Shown: positions 52,884 to 62,107 of the stretch, in pieces
Numbering within the stretch: the first letter of the stretch is position 1
Layout: each line of letters begins with the position of its first letter
Assembly: GCF_018271995.1 (NCBI RefSeq)
Contig: NZ_JAGUCO010000023.1
Span: 1-64,000, forward strand
Reading direction: 5' to 3'
DNA: 64,000 nucleotides
Source: Carboxylicivirga linearis
Lineage (GTDB): Bacteria; Bacteroidota; Bacteroidia; Bacteroidales; Marinilabiliaceae
Translations under genes and position numbers: made by a program
Notes under the pieces: generated by a model
Told to the model about the DNA's origin: nothing
Database searches by the model: none
Seen by the model: the letters and a program-made list of their open reading frames with translations, nothing else

Positions 52884-53444
52884 ATGAGCAACTTCATAGA
52901 TGATTTCAGAGAAAAGATAGCTGGTTATTTTCTTAAAAGAGAGATTAAGAAACAACCTCACAAAGCATCTATTCATAATCTTCAAACTGCTGAATCGGCA
53001 GGTATTTTGTTTGATGCCACTCAACCTGAGAATCTTAAAATTGTAAAAGAACTAATTGGCGAACTTAAAGAATTTAATATTCAGAGCAAAGCACTAGGCT
53101 ATATTAACCAAAGCAAACGCGATGATGATTATATCGGTGATAATATCTATAGCTTTGTCTGTAAAAAAGATTTTAGTCTGTTTTATAAACCCAAGTCAGA
53201 GAATATTACTCAATTCATGGAAACTCCTTTTCATTTGTTGATTGTTTTAGCCAATGAGTTTTTATTCCCGATTGATTATATTGGCTCTTTATCTAAAGCA
53301 CAATTTAAAGCTGGCAGAACCAACATCGACAACGAAATGTTCGATTTTATGATTGAATTAAAGGAAGGAGACTCTATTAAAGATTTAAAAAAGCATATTA
53401 TACATTACCTCTCAATCATCAACAATAAAAACACGCAATGCTAA
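52884..53444 (+). CDS. DUF6913-like protein adjacent to dapA
   Basis: The 186-residue cytoplasmic product has an amphipathic helical start (FREKIAGYFLKREIKKQPHKAS) and a mixed domain with DIDYIG-like and FNLIDELIG-like segments (PIDYIGSLSKAQFKAGR). This matches the protein called DUF6913 that commonly sits between ligA and dapA in Bacteroidota. Its role is unknown. It follows ligA by 22 bases and overlaps dapA by seven, so the three genes form one operon. Confidence 0.75.
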   Translation: MSNFIDDFREKIAGYFLKREIKKQPHKASIHNLQTAESAGILFDATQPENLKIVKELIGELKEFNIQSKALGYINQSKRDDDYIGDNIYSFVCKKDFSLFYKPKSENITQFMETPFHLLIVLANEFLFPIDYIGSLSKAQFKAGRTNIDNEMFDFMIELKEGDSIKDLKKHIIHYLSIINNKNTQC

Positions 53445-54322
53445 CACCCTATCAGCTAGGCGGCACTGGAGTAGCCCTTGTTACTCCTTTCCAATCGAAT
53501 AACGATGTTGATTTTGAATCACTCGATCGTTTGGTTCATTTTGTTATTCAAAATCAGGTTGATTTTTTGGTTGCCCTCGGTACAACTTCCGAAGCAGCTA
53601 CTCTTAGCGAAAAAGAAAAACGTGAGGTAGTTCGCCATATTATCACGGCTAATGGAGGCAGAAAGCCTATTATTGTTGGTATGGGTGGAAATAACACAGC
53701 TCAGGTGGTTGACACCATCAATAAAACCGATTTTGACGGCATCGACGGCATATTATCTGTTGTTCCATTTTACAACAAACCTAGTCAGGAGGGTATTTAT
53801 CAACACTTTGCCGAAATAGCAAATGCCTCACCTGTACCTATTATTCTGTATAATGTTCCGGGCAGAACATCCTGTAATATGGAAGCTGAAACAACCATTA
53901 GACTGGCAAACGATTTTGAAAACATTATTGCAGTTAAAGAAGCTTCAGGCGATTTTATTCAAATAATGAATATCATCCATAAAAAGCCAGATGACTTTAT
54001 GGTACTAAGTGGTGATGATGCCTCTACCCTTCCCTTAATTTCTTTGGGTGCTGATGGTGTTATTTCTGTTACTGCTAATGGATTCCCGTTTGAATTTAGC
54101 CAGATGGTTCGAGAAGTTTTAGATCAATCAATGGACGAAGCTTGCTCAATACACTATAGTTTGTTGGAAATGATTCAACTTTTATTTTGCGAAGGCAACC
54201 CGGCAGGTATAAAAGCACTATTACACTTACGTGGTTTGATTGACAATAATTTAAGACTTCCGCTTGTACCTGTAACAGAAGAAACTTATATTGCTATTGA
54301 AAATATTTTAAACAAATTTTAA
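53438..54322 (+). CDS. dapA: 4-hydroxy-tetrahydrodipicolinate synthase
   Basis: The 294-residue TIM-barrel enzyme has the DapA motifs: GTTSEAATLSEKEK, YNVPGRT with the catalytic tyrosine (about 138), VKEASGD with the Schiff-base lysine (about K166) and LSGDD. It condenses pyruvate with aspartate semialdehyde, the first step towards diaminopimelate and lysine. The length is normal. Its start lies inside the end of the DUF6913-like gene. Confidence 0.95.
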   Translation: MLTPYQLGGTGVALVTPFQSNNDVDFESLDRLVHFVIQNQVDFLVALGTTSEAATLSEKEKREVVRHIITANGGRKPIIVGMGGNNTAQVVDTINKTDFDGIDGILSVVPFYNKPSQEGIYQHFAEIANASPVPIILYNVPGRTSCNMEAETTIRLANDFENIIAVKEASGDFIQIMNIIHKKPDDFMVLSGDDASTLPLISLGADGVISVTANGFPFEFSQMVREVLDQSMDEACSIHYSLLEMIQLLFCEGNPAGIKALLHLRGLIDNNLRLPLVPVTEETYIAIENILNKF

Positions 54323-54371
54323 GGATTTGGTCTGCTTTTTGTTAAGCTATCATTAAAATAAACTACTTACT

Positions 54372-54965
54372 ATGAAGATTAAAATTTATCTGAGCCTAAC
54401 ATTAGTTTTAGCATTAAGCATCCTTAGCGGATGTATGACTCACAAGGTGGAACGCGTTGACACCAAAGAAGCAATTGATTTAAGTGGAAGATGGAATGAT
54501 ACCGACTCTCGTTTGGTGGCCGAAGAAATGGTTGACCAGGTGTTGGGCGGTGCATGGATTAATAATCATCTTCAAAGTTCCGACGGTGAAAAGCCTGTTG
54601 TAGTGGTTGGTTTGGTTTACAATAAATCGCATGAGCATATTAGTGCCGAAACATTTATTAAAGATGTAGAAAAAGCATTTATCAATAGCGGACGAGTGCG
54701 TTTAGTACAAGCCGGTGATAAAAGAGAAGAGTTAAGAAAAGAAAGAGCTGCTCAGCAAGAATTTGCCAGCATGGAAACAGCCAAGCAGTGGGGTCAGGAA
54801 TTAGGTGCTGACTTTATGATGAATGGTGATATTAACTCAATTGTGGATACTTACAAAAAGGAACGCGTTAACTTTTATAAAGTTAATCTTGAATTATCGA
54901 ACCTCGAAACCAACGAAGTGGTTTGGATTGGAGATAAAGAAATTAAGAAATACATAACAAAGTAA
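54372..54965 (+). CDS. LpoB-like lipoprotein (penicillin-binding protein activator family)
   Basis: The 197-residue product has a lipoprotein signal (LSILSGC, Cys21) and the LpoB/YcfM pattern: IDLSGRWNDTDSRLVAEEMV, PVVVVGLVYNKSHEHI, and GADFMMNGDINSIVD. In E. coli LpoB activates the peptidoglycan synthase PBP1b. In many other bacteria this family is next to a COG3014 lipoprotein, as here, and its role is less certain. The product is probably anchored to the outer membrane. Confidence 0.85.
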   Translation: MKIKIYLSLTLVLALSILSGCMTHKVERVDTKEAIDLSGRWNDTDSRLVAEEMVDQVLGGAWINNHLQSSDGEKPVVVVGLVYNKSHEHISAETFIKDVEKAFINSGRVRLVQAGDKREELRKERAAQQEFASMETAKQWGQELGADFMMNGDINSIVDTYKKERVNFYKVNLELSNLETNEVVWIGDKEIKKYITK

Positions 54966-54975
54966 CAATCACAAA

Positions 54976-55000
54976 AAGAAGAAGCTTCATGCTTCTTCTT
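54976..55000 (+). terminator. Hairpin between the LpoB-like and COG3014 genes
   Basis: A perfect 10-bp stem (AAGAAGAAGC / GCTTCTTCTT) with a 5-base loop lies between the two lipoprotein genes, 22 bases before the next start. With only a short T tract it may act as a partial terminator that lowers expression of the second gene. Confidence 0.55.
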
Positions 55001-55022
55001 TCATTTAAGTTAAGCCCTACCT

Positions 55023-56414
55023 ATGATCCGAAGAATATTGCTACTTCTTACAATAAGCACTTTTCTTACCTCGTGTCTTACCTACTACGAAAAAAATATT
55101 CAGTTACAGAATATGATTGCGGCCGGCAACTTCGATTCGGCTGACAAACTATTACAAAACGATAAGAAAGGGAGCGAAGGCAAGAATCGCATGCTCTATT
55201 TTTGTAACAGAGGTGTGGTATCTTTTATGAATGGTGAGTATGAGCAAAGTATTGACTACTTTAATCAGGCAGATTACTACGTTGAAGACTATAAAAGTAA
55301 CCTGGGTAACGAAGCCTTGGCTTTAATCACCAATCCTGGAATTAAACCCTATCGCCCTGAGGATTTTGAATCTGTTATGGTTCATTATTACAAAGCTCTT
55401 AATTTTATTTACCTCAACAATTACGAAGGAGCTTTGGTAGAATGCCGAAGAGTAGATATTTTACTTCAGCAATTCAACGAAAAATATAAAAAAGGGAAAA
55501 ATAAATACACCCGCGATGCTTTTGCCCATACTTTAATGGGATTGGTATACGAAGCTTCAGGTAATACAAACGATGCTTTTATTGCCTACCGTAATGCACT
55601 GGAAATATACGAAGAAGATTATCTTCCTATGTTTGGTGTACAACCACCTCAACAGTTAAAAGAAGATTTATTGCGAACTGCTTACGAACTGGGTTTTGGA
55701 ACTGAACTTCATTTTTACGAAGATAAATTCGGAATGAAATATGAACCCAACGAGGATGAAAATGGTTACCTCATATTCTTCTGGATGAATGGCTTTGGTC
55801 CTGTAAAAGCCGAGTGGAGTATTAATTTTGTAAATACAGGCTATAACGACGGCTGGATAACACTTACCAACGATGAATATGGTTTATCTTTCCCTATTTA
55901 TATTGGAAAATATTCCGACGAACAGAAAAATTCTTTTAAAAACCTTTCTGTACTTCGGGTAGCATTTCCAAAATATGTAGAGCGTAAACCACTATTTCAC
56001 AACGCTCATATATCAGCTAACGGCGAAACTTATCCGCTTGAATTATCTGAAAACATTAATGCTATAGCCTTTCAATGTTTGCAAGATAGAATGTTAAGAG
56101 AAATTGGTGCAGGTATAGCACGGTTAGCAGCAAAAAAAGCAATGGAAGCAGCTGTTAGAAGCGAAAATGAAAACCTGGGTGCTGTTTTAAGCATAATTAA
56201 TGCTGCCACCGAACAGGCCGATACTCGTAATTGGCAAGCACTTCCATATAGTATATCGTATTGCAGAGTTCCCTTAAGTGAAGGAACTCATCAGGTGAGT
56301 CTTAAAACATCAGGCCAAATGCAAAACGAAGTACCCTTTACATTTAATATTCAAAAGGGTAAAACCACTTTCTTTGCTTTCCATAATTTAGAGAGTGAAC
56401 GAATTGGCTATTAG
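55023..56414 (+). CDS. COG3014-type TPR lipoprotein
   Basis: The 463-residue product has a lipoprotein signal (LTSC, Cys18), TPR-like repeats in residues 25-210 (FDSADKLLQND..., NRGVVSFMNGEYEQSIDYFNQAD, ALVECRRVDILLQQF, GLVYEASGNTNDAFIAYRNALE) and a C-terminal strand-rich domain. This is the arrangement of COG3014 proteins that accompany LpoB-like proteins. A role in envelope assembly or in secretion of surface components is likely but unproven. Confidence 0.8.
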   Translation: MIRRILLLLTISTFLTSCLTYYEKNIQLQNMIAAGNFDSADKLLQNDKKGSEGKNRMLYFCNRGVVSFMNGEYEQSIDYFNQADYYVEDYKSNLGNEALALITNPGIKPYRPEDFESVMVHYYKALNFIYLNNYEGALVECRRVDILLQQFNEKYKKGKNKYTRDAFAHTLMGLVYEASGNTNDAFIAYRNALEIYEEDYLPMFGVQPPQQLKEDLLRTAYELGFGTELHFYEDKFGMKYEPNEDENGYLIFFWMNGFGPVKAEWSINFVNTGYNDGWITLTNDEYGLSFPIYIGKYSDEQKNSFKNLSVLRVAFPKYVERKPLFHNAHISANGETYPLELSENINAIAFQCLQDRMLREIGAGIARLAAKKAMEAAVRSENENLGAVLSIINAATEQADTRNWQALPYSISYCRVPLSEGTHQVSLKTSGQMQNEVPFTFNIQKGKTTFFAFHNLESERIGY

Positions 56415-56715
56415 CCAATAAGAAAAACCATGGAAGAGCCTACCCTGCGAAAAAGAATAAATCTTGATGGAAATAGCCCTTCCATGATATCTTTACAATT
56501 GTTTGAATTGTTTTATCTGAAGCAAATAAAACCATTGTGAGTTAACACAATATAAACTCAATGTTAATTCAATCTGAATAAATAATAGATTTGCTAAATT
56601 TTGACAGTAGTCTTACCCATCTACCTCAAACATTGGTTGTATCAAACGGTGATTATTTTTTCGACTCGCTCTGAATCAATAGATGAATTTTAGAGAACCA
56701 ATTTTACTGATGCTT
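56415..56715. other. Intergenic region with a long-loop hairpin
   Basis: No gene is evident in these 300 bases between convergent genes. CATGGAAG (56429-56436) and CTTCCATG (56479-56486) form an 8-bp stem with a 42-base loop just after the COG3014 stop. It may be a terminator or a small RNA; the T tract is poor. The remainder is AT-rich with nothing recognisable. Confidence 0.3.
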
Positions 56716-57243
56716 CTAACGTGTGCCCCACAGAAACCGTTCGCCCCAGTATTCATCATCCAGCGAAGTAATAACACAACCTTTAGAAGAAGAAACATGA
56801 ATAAATTCTGAGGTGTTAATCATTATGCCCACATGATTTACCAAACGAATACTGTTTCCTTTAAAAAATATCAGATCACCTTTTCGCAAACGACCTTTAG
56901 TAGATACTACATTCCCGTAACGTGCCATATCAGATGATTTATGAGGTAGATTTAATCCAATATTCTTTCCGGCCAAATATACCAATCCAGAGCAATCCAA
57001 ACCCTTGGAAGTCATCCCTCCAGCCTTGCATGTCGTACCTTTATACTTCAAAGCTGATTGTACCAGGTCTTCTTTAGTAAATTCAGCTGGCCATTCCTGT
57101 TCTATGCCTCTACTGGCAAAATCTTCAATTCGTTGCCTTAAAGTTGGATCGATGGTTTTGTCCAACAAAAGCTCATACCCCGACACCTGACACGAGACCG
57201 TAAACAGACCAATCAATACTATTATTCCCCATCTACCAACCAT
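56716..57243 (-). CDS. NlpC/P60 (C40) peptidoglycan endopeptidase
   Basis: The 175-residue protein has a lipoprotein-like signal (VSC, Cys18) and one NlpC/P60 domain with the catalytic Cys84 (GLDCSGLVYLAG), His137 (VNHVGIM) and His149 (FIHVSSSKG). Such enzymes cut the D-Glu to diamino-acid bond of peptidoglycan stem peptides. It begins 3 bases after the ABC permease stop, so it is the last gene of the export operon. That pairing may reflect passage of the export complex through the wall, or simply shared transcription. Confidence 0.88.
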   Translation of the reverse strand: MVGRWGIIVLIGLFTVSCQVSGYELLLDKTIDPTLRQRIEDFASRGIEQEWPAEFTKEDLVQSALKYKGTTCKAGGMTSKGLDCSGLVYLAGKNIGLNLPHKSSDMARYGNVVSTKGRLRKGDLIFFKGNSIRLVNHVGIMINTSEFIHVSSSKGCVITSLDDEYWGERFLWGTR

Positions 57244-57246
57244 TAA

Positions 57247-58356
57247 CTATGTAGTTTTTCGATAACTAAACACAGCTAAAGATACAGAAATGATGGCTAT
57301 TACCAAGGTTGATCGGATTTCAAGAAATACATCGCTAAAACCGGCTCCTTTAATCAATACCATCCTGATTACATTCATAAAATAATAAAGTGGATTTAGT
57401 CTATTCAGCTTTTGAGCTATGTATGGCATATTATCAACCGAAGTAAATGCACCACTCAACAACACAAACACCAACAAAAAGAAGAAGCTCAACATCATAA
57501 CCTGTTGCTGCGTTTGACTTTTGGTTGAAATCAATAAACCAATTCCTAAAACAGCTACCAGATAAATAAAAGCAAATGTGTACAAAACCAATAAACTGCC
57601 ATTAACAGGCAAATCATATAAAATTTTGGCTACCAGCAAAGCCAAAGTCAATTCCAGCAGACCAATAATTAAAAATGGAACAAGTTTACCTATGATAAAG
57701 TGCGATTTACGAATTGGTGTCACATTAATTTGTTCAGCAGTTCCAACTTCTTTTTCTCTTACCAGATTCAACGCAGAAAGAAACATTCCGATTATAGTTA
57801 CCAATATTGCCATGATAGCCGGTAACATATAATACTTGTAATTTAGTTCGGGATTAAACCAGTACAATGCCTCTGATTTAATTTGATTTAAATTAGGTAA
57901 TGATTGTTGATTAATAGCTATACTCAAATTTAACTCTCTAATCATGTTGCTCAAGTATCCAAACGATAATTGGGCTTTTGATGCATCAATAGCGTCTGTA
58001 ATTATTTGCATTTTTCCGATTCCTTCCCTGTTTACATCTGCCTCCAACTTATTTGGGATAAATATGACTACATCCGTTTTATTGTCTTGAAGCCTGTCAA
58101 TAGCATCTTCTTTATTAATGGATAACTCTTCCAGTTTGAAAAAGGGCGATGCTTCCAGCTTATTTATCAAAAGGCGCGAAGTACTTGACAGATCCATATC
58201 AGCTACCGTGATACTAATATTCTTCATATCCATGGTGGCTGCATTCACCAGAATAATCAACTGAACCAAAGGCATAACAAATATTAGTGGTAACATGGTA
58301 CGGTTACGAAATATTTGCAAAAACTCTTTTTGTAGAAGGGCAAGTAATATTCTCAT
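57247..58356 (-). CDS. ABC-2 type transporter permease (YbhR/YbhS-like)
   Basis: The 369-residue permease has one N-terminal helix, a periplasmic domain of about 150 residues and five further helices at the C terminus, the plan of YhgE/YbhS-type ABC-2 permeases. A conserved EKEVGTAEQINVTPI segment after the second helix links it to the ATPase. Together with the second permease it should form the membrane part of a drug or envelope-lipid exporter. Confidence 0.85.
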   Translation of the reverse strand: MRILLALLQKEFLQIFRNRTMLPLIFVMPLVQLIILVNAATMDMKNISITVADMDLSSTSRLLINKLEASPFFKLEELSINKEDAIDRLQDNKTDVVIFIPNKLEADVNREGIGKMQIITDAIDASKAQLSFGYLSNMIRELNLSIAINQQSLPNLNQIKSEALYWFNPELNYKYYMLPAIMAILVTIIGMFLSALNLVREKEVGTAEQINVTPIRKSHFIIGKLVPFLIIGLLELTLALLVAKILYDLPVNGSLLVLYTFAFIYLVAVLGIGLLISTKSQTQQQVMMLSFFFLLVFVLLSGAFTSVDNMPYIAQKLNRLNPLYYFMNVIRMVLIKGAGFSDVFLEIRSTLVIAIISVSLAVFSYRKTT

Positions 58357-58361
58357 AACTT

Positions 58362-59453
58362 TTATTGCAATCTGATTTTAAATTTCTTCACACTCAAGGT
58401 CACGAACAGTACTACAAACCCAATTAGTATGAGTGTTTCTTTCCAAACATATAGCAATCCCCCGCCCTTAAGCATAATGGTTTTAACGATGATGATAAAC
58501 CATTTAGGTGGAATTATATTGCTTATTATGCGTAAAGGCAAAGGCATGTTCTCAACCGGAAAAATAAATCCTGACAAAAGTATAACAGGAAGCATTAGAG
58601 CAAACATGCTCATAAACATCGCTACCATCTGGTTTTTGGCAACTGTTGAAATAAGTATACCAAGCGACAAAGCCAAAATAGTAAATAACAAACATTCCAT
58701 CAGTAATAGAATGATACTTCCTTTTACCGGAACACCAAAAACAAAGTAGCCCAATGCCAGAATTGAAACGGCATTAATCAGCGCCATCATCACATAGGGT
58801 GTTACCTTTCCCATAATAATTTGCAAAGGTTTTAAGGGTGATATCAACAGTACTTCCATTGAGCCATATTCCTTTTCTCGGGTAATGGAAATACTAGTCA
58901 TCATGGCTGAAACCAACATCAGAATCATAGCCATAATACCTGGAATTGACATATAAACGCCCTCGAGACTTTCGTTGTAAAACATGCGCACTTCAGGTTG
59001 AATTCCCTTCACAACTCCCTGACTTGCATAAGAGGCAAAAATACCTTCGGCAAATTGTGAGAGCATTCGGGCCTGATTGGGATCTGATGCATCGCAGACC
59101 AGCTGAACATTCGCGGTGCCTTCCTTCTGAAGATTTCTACCAAACTCAGGCTCAAATACTACAACCATCTTCACACGCTGATCATTAAAAGCAGGTTCAA
59201 TCTGGGACTCACTAGTCAGATAGGCATCATTGTTAAAATAACCCGATGACAATAGCTTTTGGGTTAACTCGCGCGTAACCTCATCTTTCGATTTATCCAA
59301 TATAGCAATAGATGCATCTTTAATTTCGGTAGTGATGGCAAAACCAAAAATAAGAATCTGCGCTATCGGCATGATGAATAAAATCAACATGGTGCGATAA
59401 TCGCGAAATATATGGAGAAATTCTTTTTTTACAAATGCTATAAACCGATTCAT
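58362..59453 (-). CDS. ABC-2 type transporter permease (second subunit)
   Basis: This is a 363-residue paralogue of the next gene with the same plan: N-terminal helix (LILFIMPIAQILIFGFAI), large periplasmic loop and five helices after TREKEYGSMEVLLISPLKP, a close match to YbhS/YbhR. It lies 5 bases upstream of the other permease. The two probably pair as a heterodimer. Confidence 0.87.
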   Translation of the reverse strand: MNRFIAFVKKEFLHIFRDYRTMLILFIMPIAQILIFGFAITTEIKDASIAILDKSKDEVTRELTQKLLSSGYFNNDAYLTSESQIEPAFNDQRVKMVVVFEPEFGRNLQKEGTANVQLVCDASDPNQARMLSQFAEGIFASYASQGVVKGIQPEVRMFYNESLEGVYMSIPGIMAMILMLVSAMMTSISITREKEYGSMEVLLISPLKPLQIIMGKVTPYVMMALINAVSILALGYFVFGVPVKGSIILLLMECLLFTILALSLGILISTVAKNQMVAMFMSMFALMLPVILLSGFIFPVENMPLPLRIISNIIPPKWFIIIVKTIMLKGGGLLYVWKETLILIGFVVLFVTLSVKKFKIRLQ

Positions 59454-59586
59454 AGGTTTTGTTTTAGGCTTAATAATATCCTTATAGTTCTTAAGTTTGA
59501 AGGCAGAAGGCAGTAGTTTATTTCATAAAAACTACATAACAACGTCTTCCAAATCATTCTATCAATCTAATGGTCTAACCATCAAT
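59454..59586. other. Intergenic gap inside the export operon
   Basis: The 133 bases between the second ATPase and the first permease contain no gene. The short repeat GAAGGCAGAAGGCAGTAG is present, but no hairpin or promoter is clear. Confidence 0.4.
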
Positions 59587-60312
59587 CTATCGCGCCAGAG
59601 CCAGAAAAACATCATTCATACTGGCAGCATTATACTGCTTCTTTAATTCAGCGGGAGTATCCAATGCATCTATGCGTCCATCAACCATAATGGTTACGCG
59701 ATCGCAATATTCGGCTTCATCCATATAATGAGTGGTCACAAAAACGGTAATACCATTTTCGGCTGCTTCGTAAATCATCTCCCAAAACTGACGGCGCGTT
59801 ATCGGATCGACTCCACCAGTTGGTTCATCTAGAAAAACAATGGAAGGCTGATGAAGAATAGCCACACTAAACGCCAGCTTTTGCTTCCACCCCAACGATA
59901 GTGTTGAAACCAGTCGCTTTCTTTCTTTATAAAGATTCAGCTTACGCAACAGATCTTCACCCCGCGCCTTAAATTCGCTGGATGATAACCCGTATACAGT
60001 TGCAAAAAAACGCATGTTCTCCCAGATGCTTAAATCCTCAAACAACGAGAATTTCTGACTCATATAACCTATTCGCTTTTTTACTTCTTCGGCCTGGTGC
60101 GAAACATCAAAGCCAGCCACTTCTACTTTACCCGAAGTCGGTGATGATAGTCCACATAGAATGCGCATTGCTGTTGTTTTACCAGCTCCGTTGGCTCCCA
60201 GGAATCCAAATATCTCACCCTGATCGACGTGAAAATTAAGATTATTATTGGCTGTAAAATGTCCAAATTTCTTCACCAGGTTTTCAACAGTTATAACCTT
60301 TTTCTTATCCAT
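59587..60312 (-). CDS. ABC transporter ATPase (second of two)
   Basis: The product (241 residues from MDKKKVITVEN) has all ABC motifs: Walker A GANGAGKTT, signature LSLGWKQ, Walker B IVFLDEPTGGVD and switch His in TTHYMDEAEYCD. It is the DrrA-like half that pairs with ABC-2 permeases. In E. coli YbhF both ATPase domains are on one chain; here they are two genes. The start 60324 is possible and would overlap the upstream gene. Confidence 0.9.
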   Translation of the reverse strand: MDKKKVITVENLVKKFGHFTANNNLNFHVDQGEIFGFLGANGAGKTTAMRILCGLSSPTSGKVEVAGFDVSHQAEEVKKRIGYMSQKFSLFEDLSIWENMRFFATVYGLSSSEFKARGEDLLRKLNLYKERKRLVSTLSLGWKQKLAFSVAILHQPSIVFLDEPTGGVDPITRRQFWEMIYEAAENGITVFVTTHYMDEAEYCDRVTIMVDGRIDALDTPAELKKQYNAASMNDVFLALAR

Positions 60313-60313
60313 A

Positions 60314-61222
60314 TCAACCAACATTATGAGTTAATGCAATAAAACAATCCTCAATATCAGGCTGTATCATTTCCACTTTATCAAATGTCAATTGCTGAGA
60401 TGATAAATATGCTTCGATTACATCTGCGCTCACATTATTTCTTTTATCGAGATAATGAAGCGTCTCACCGAAGGGATAAACATTTTCACAAAACTCCCAT
60501 TGCCGAAGAGCCTGAAGTGACTTATAGTTATTCTTTACTTTAATGGTATACAAGGGATCGGAAAACTGTGAAACAATTTCTGAAGGCGGAGCAACCGCAT
60601 GAATCTTACCATTTTGCATCAATGCCACCCGATCACATAAACCGGCTTCATCCATATAAGGTGTTGAGACTACAATGGTGATTCCTTTCTCTTTCAGTTT
60701 TTGCAACATCTCCCAAAACTCCCTTCGTGAAACAGCATCAACTCCTGTGGTTGGTTCATCGAGCAATAACAATCTGGGTTTATGAATGAGTGCACATGAC
60801 AACGCCAACTTCTGTTTCATTCCTCCTGATAATTTTCCTGCCGGACGTTTTTTGAATGGCTCAATCTGTTTGTATATATCTTCAATCAGATGATAATTCT
60901 CTTCAATAGTAGTTCCAAAAACAGTGGCAAAAAACTGCAAGTTCTCTTCAATGGACAAATCGTAGTATAATGAAAACTTACCGGGCATATAACCAATAAT
61001 TTGCCGAACCTTCTTGTACTCCTTAACAGGATCCAGACCAAACAAATTGATTTGGCCTTCATCGGGAATCAGAAGTGAATTAAGCATACGAAACAAGGTG
61101 GTTTTTCCAGCACCATCGGGTCCGATAAAACCAAACAGCTCACCTTCTTCGATACGTAATGAGACATCATCTACCGCATGAACATCCTCAAATGACTTAT
61201 GTATATTTTTGAACTCAATCAT
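60314..61222 (-). CDS. ABC transporter ATPase (first of two)
   Basis: The 302-residue ATPase has Walker A GPDGAGKTT, signature LSGGMKQKL and Walker B LLLLDEPTTGVD, with a C-terminal regulatory extension of about 80 residues. It would form a heterodimer with the next gene product, matching the two halves of YbhF. It starts 2 bases after the adaptor gene. Confidence 0.9.
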   Translation of the reverse strand: MIEFKNIHKSFEDVHAVDDVSLRIEEGELFGFIGPDGAGKTTLFRMLNSLLIPDEGQINLFGLDPVKEYKKVRQIIGYMPGKFSLYYDLSIEENLQFFATVFGTTIEENYHLIEDIYKQIEPFKKRPAGKLSGGMKQKLALSCALIHKPRLLLLDEPTTGVDAVSRREFWEMLQKLKEKGITIVVSTPYMDEAGLCDRVALMQNGKIHAVAPPSEIVSQFSDPLYTIKVKNNYKSLQALRQWEFCENVYPFGETLHYLDKRNNVSADVIEAYLSSQQLTFDKVEMIQPDIEDCFIALTHNVG

Positions 61223-61224
61223 AA

Positions 61225-62106
61225 TCAGAACTTCACTTCACCCGGCATACCTATCTTTACACGACCATCGTTTTGAACAGCTATTTTTATAGCATAAACC
61301 AAATCAACACGCTCCTCTTTTGTCTGAACAATCTTTGGAGTAAACTCCGCTGATGATGAAATCCAGGAGATAGTACCTTCCATTACTTGATTACTATCTT
61401 CTGTTTTATCAAAACGAACTTCAACCTTTTGGCCAATCTTTATATTAGGTAACTGACTTCCGGTTACGAAGGCACGCAAATACATCTCATTCAAATCAGC
61501 TACTTTGACAACAGGCTTACCAATCATTACCATTTCACCCTGCTCAACAAACTTTTGCAAAACTGTTCCTTCGGAAGGCATAGTAATTGTGCATCTGCTT
61601 AATAGATCTTCAACCTCTGCAATTTGTGCATCAATCACCTCCAACTCAGCCTTAACACTGGCAATTTGTGTTTGATAGCCTATTAACTGTTTGTCCATTA
61701 CCTGCACCTGACCTTGCAGATCATCCACTTGTTTTGAAGTTGCTGCTTTTTCGCGATACATATTATAAACACGAGTTACATCCTTCATCAACACCCCTTT
61801 TTGCGCATTTAATACATCAATAGAAGCTTTAACCTGTTCAATTTTACTCTGTGAAGCTATGCGCGAGGCATTTAATTGTTTTCGTTTAATAATAAGCTGA
61901 GTTGTATCGACCAATGCAATAACATCTCCAACATTTAATTCTTGACCTTCATCAACCTTTAACTGCATAACTCGTCCACTAACTTCAGAACTAATCAGCT
62001 TATCAGTGGCCTCAAAATTTCCGTATGCATCAGAATCCGATTCTCCATTATTACAGGCTGCTAAAAGAATTAAGAAAGTAATCCCTATTAAATTTATCAT
62101 TCTCAT
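61225..62106 (-). CDS. HlyD-like adaptor, lipoprotein (YbhG-like)
   Basis: The 293-residue adaptor has a lipobox (LLAAC, Cys18), the first lipoyl half (SGRVMQLKVDEGQELNVGDVIAL), a coiled coil of about 120 residues and the second lipoyl half (MPSEGTVLQKFVEQGEMVMIGKPVVKV). It links the ABC complex to TolC. It follows the TolC gene by one base. Confidence 0.85.
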   Translation of the reverse strand: MRMINLIGITFLILLAACNNGESDSDAYGNFEATDKLISSEVSGRVMQLKVDEGQELNVGDVIALVDTTQLIIKRKQLNASRIASQSKIEQVKASIDVLNAQKGVLMKDVTRVYNMYREKAATSKQVDDLQGQVQVMDKQLIGYQTQIASVKAELEVIDAQIAEVEDLLSRCTITMPSEGTVLQKFVEQGEMVMIGKPVVKVADLNEMYLRAFVTGSQLPNIKIGQKVEVRFDKTEDSNQVMEGTISWISSSAEFTPKIVQTKEERVDLVYAIKIAVQNDGRVKIGMPGEVKF

Positions 62107-62107
62107 A

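Noticed and set aside
59500-59520. GGCAGTAG-type short repeats here and near 35110
   Set aside because: They are short, partial and lack a consistent arrangement; they look like background intergenic sequence.
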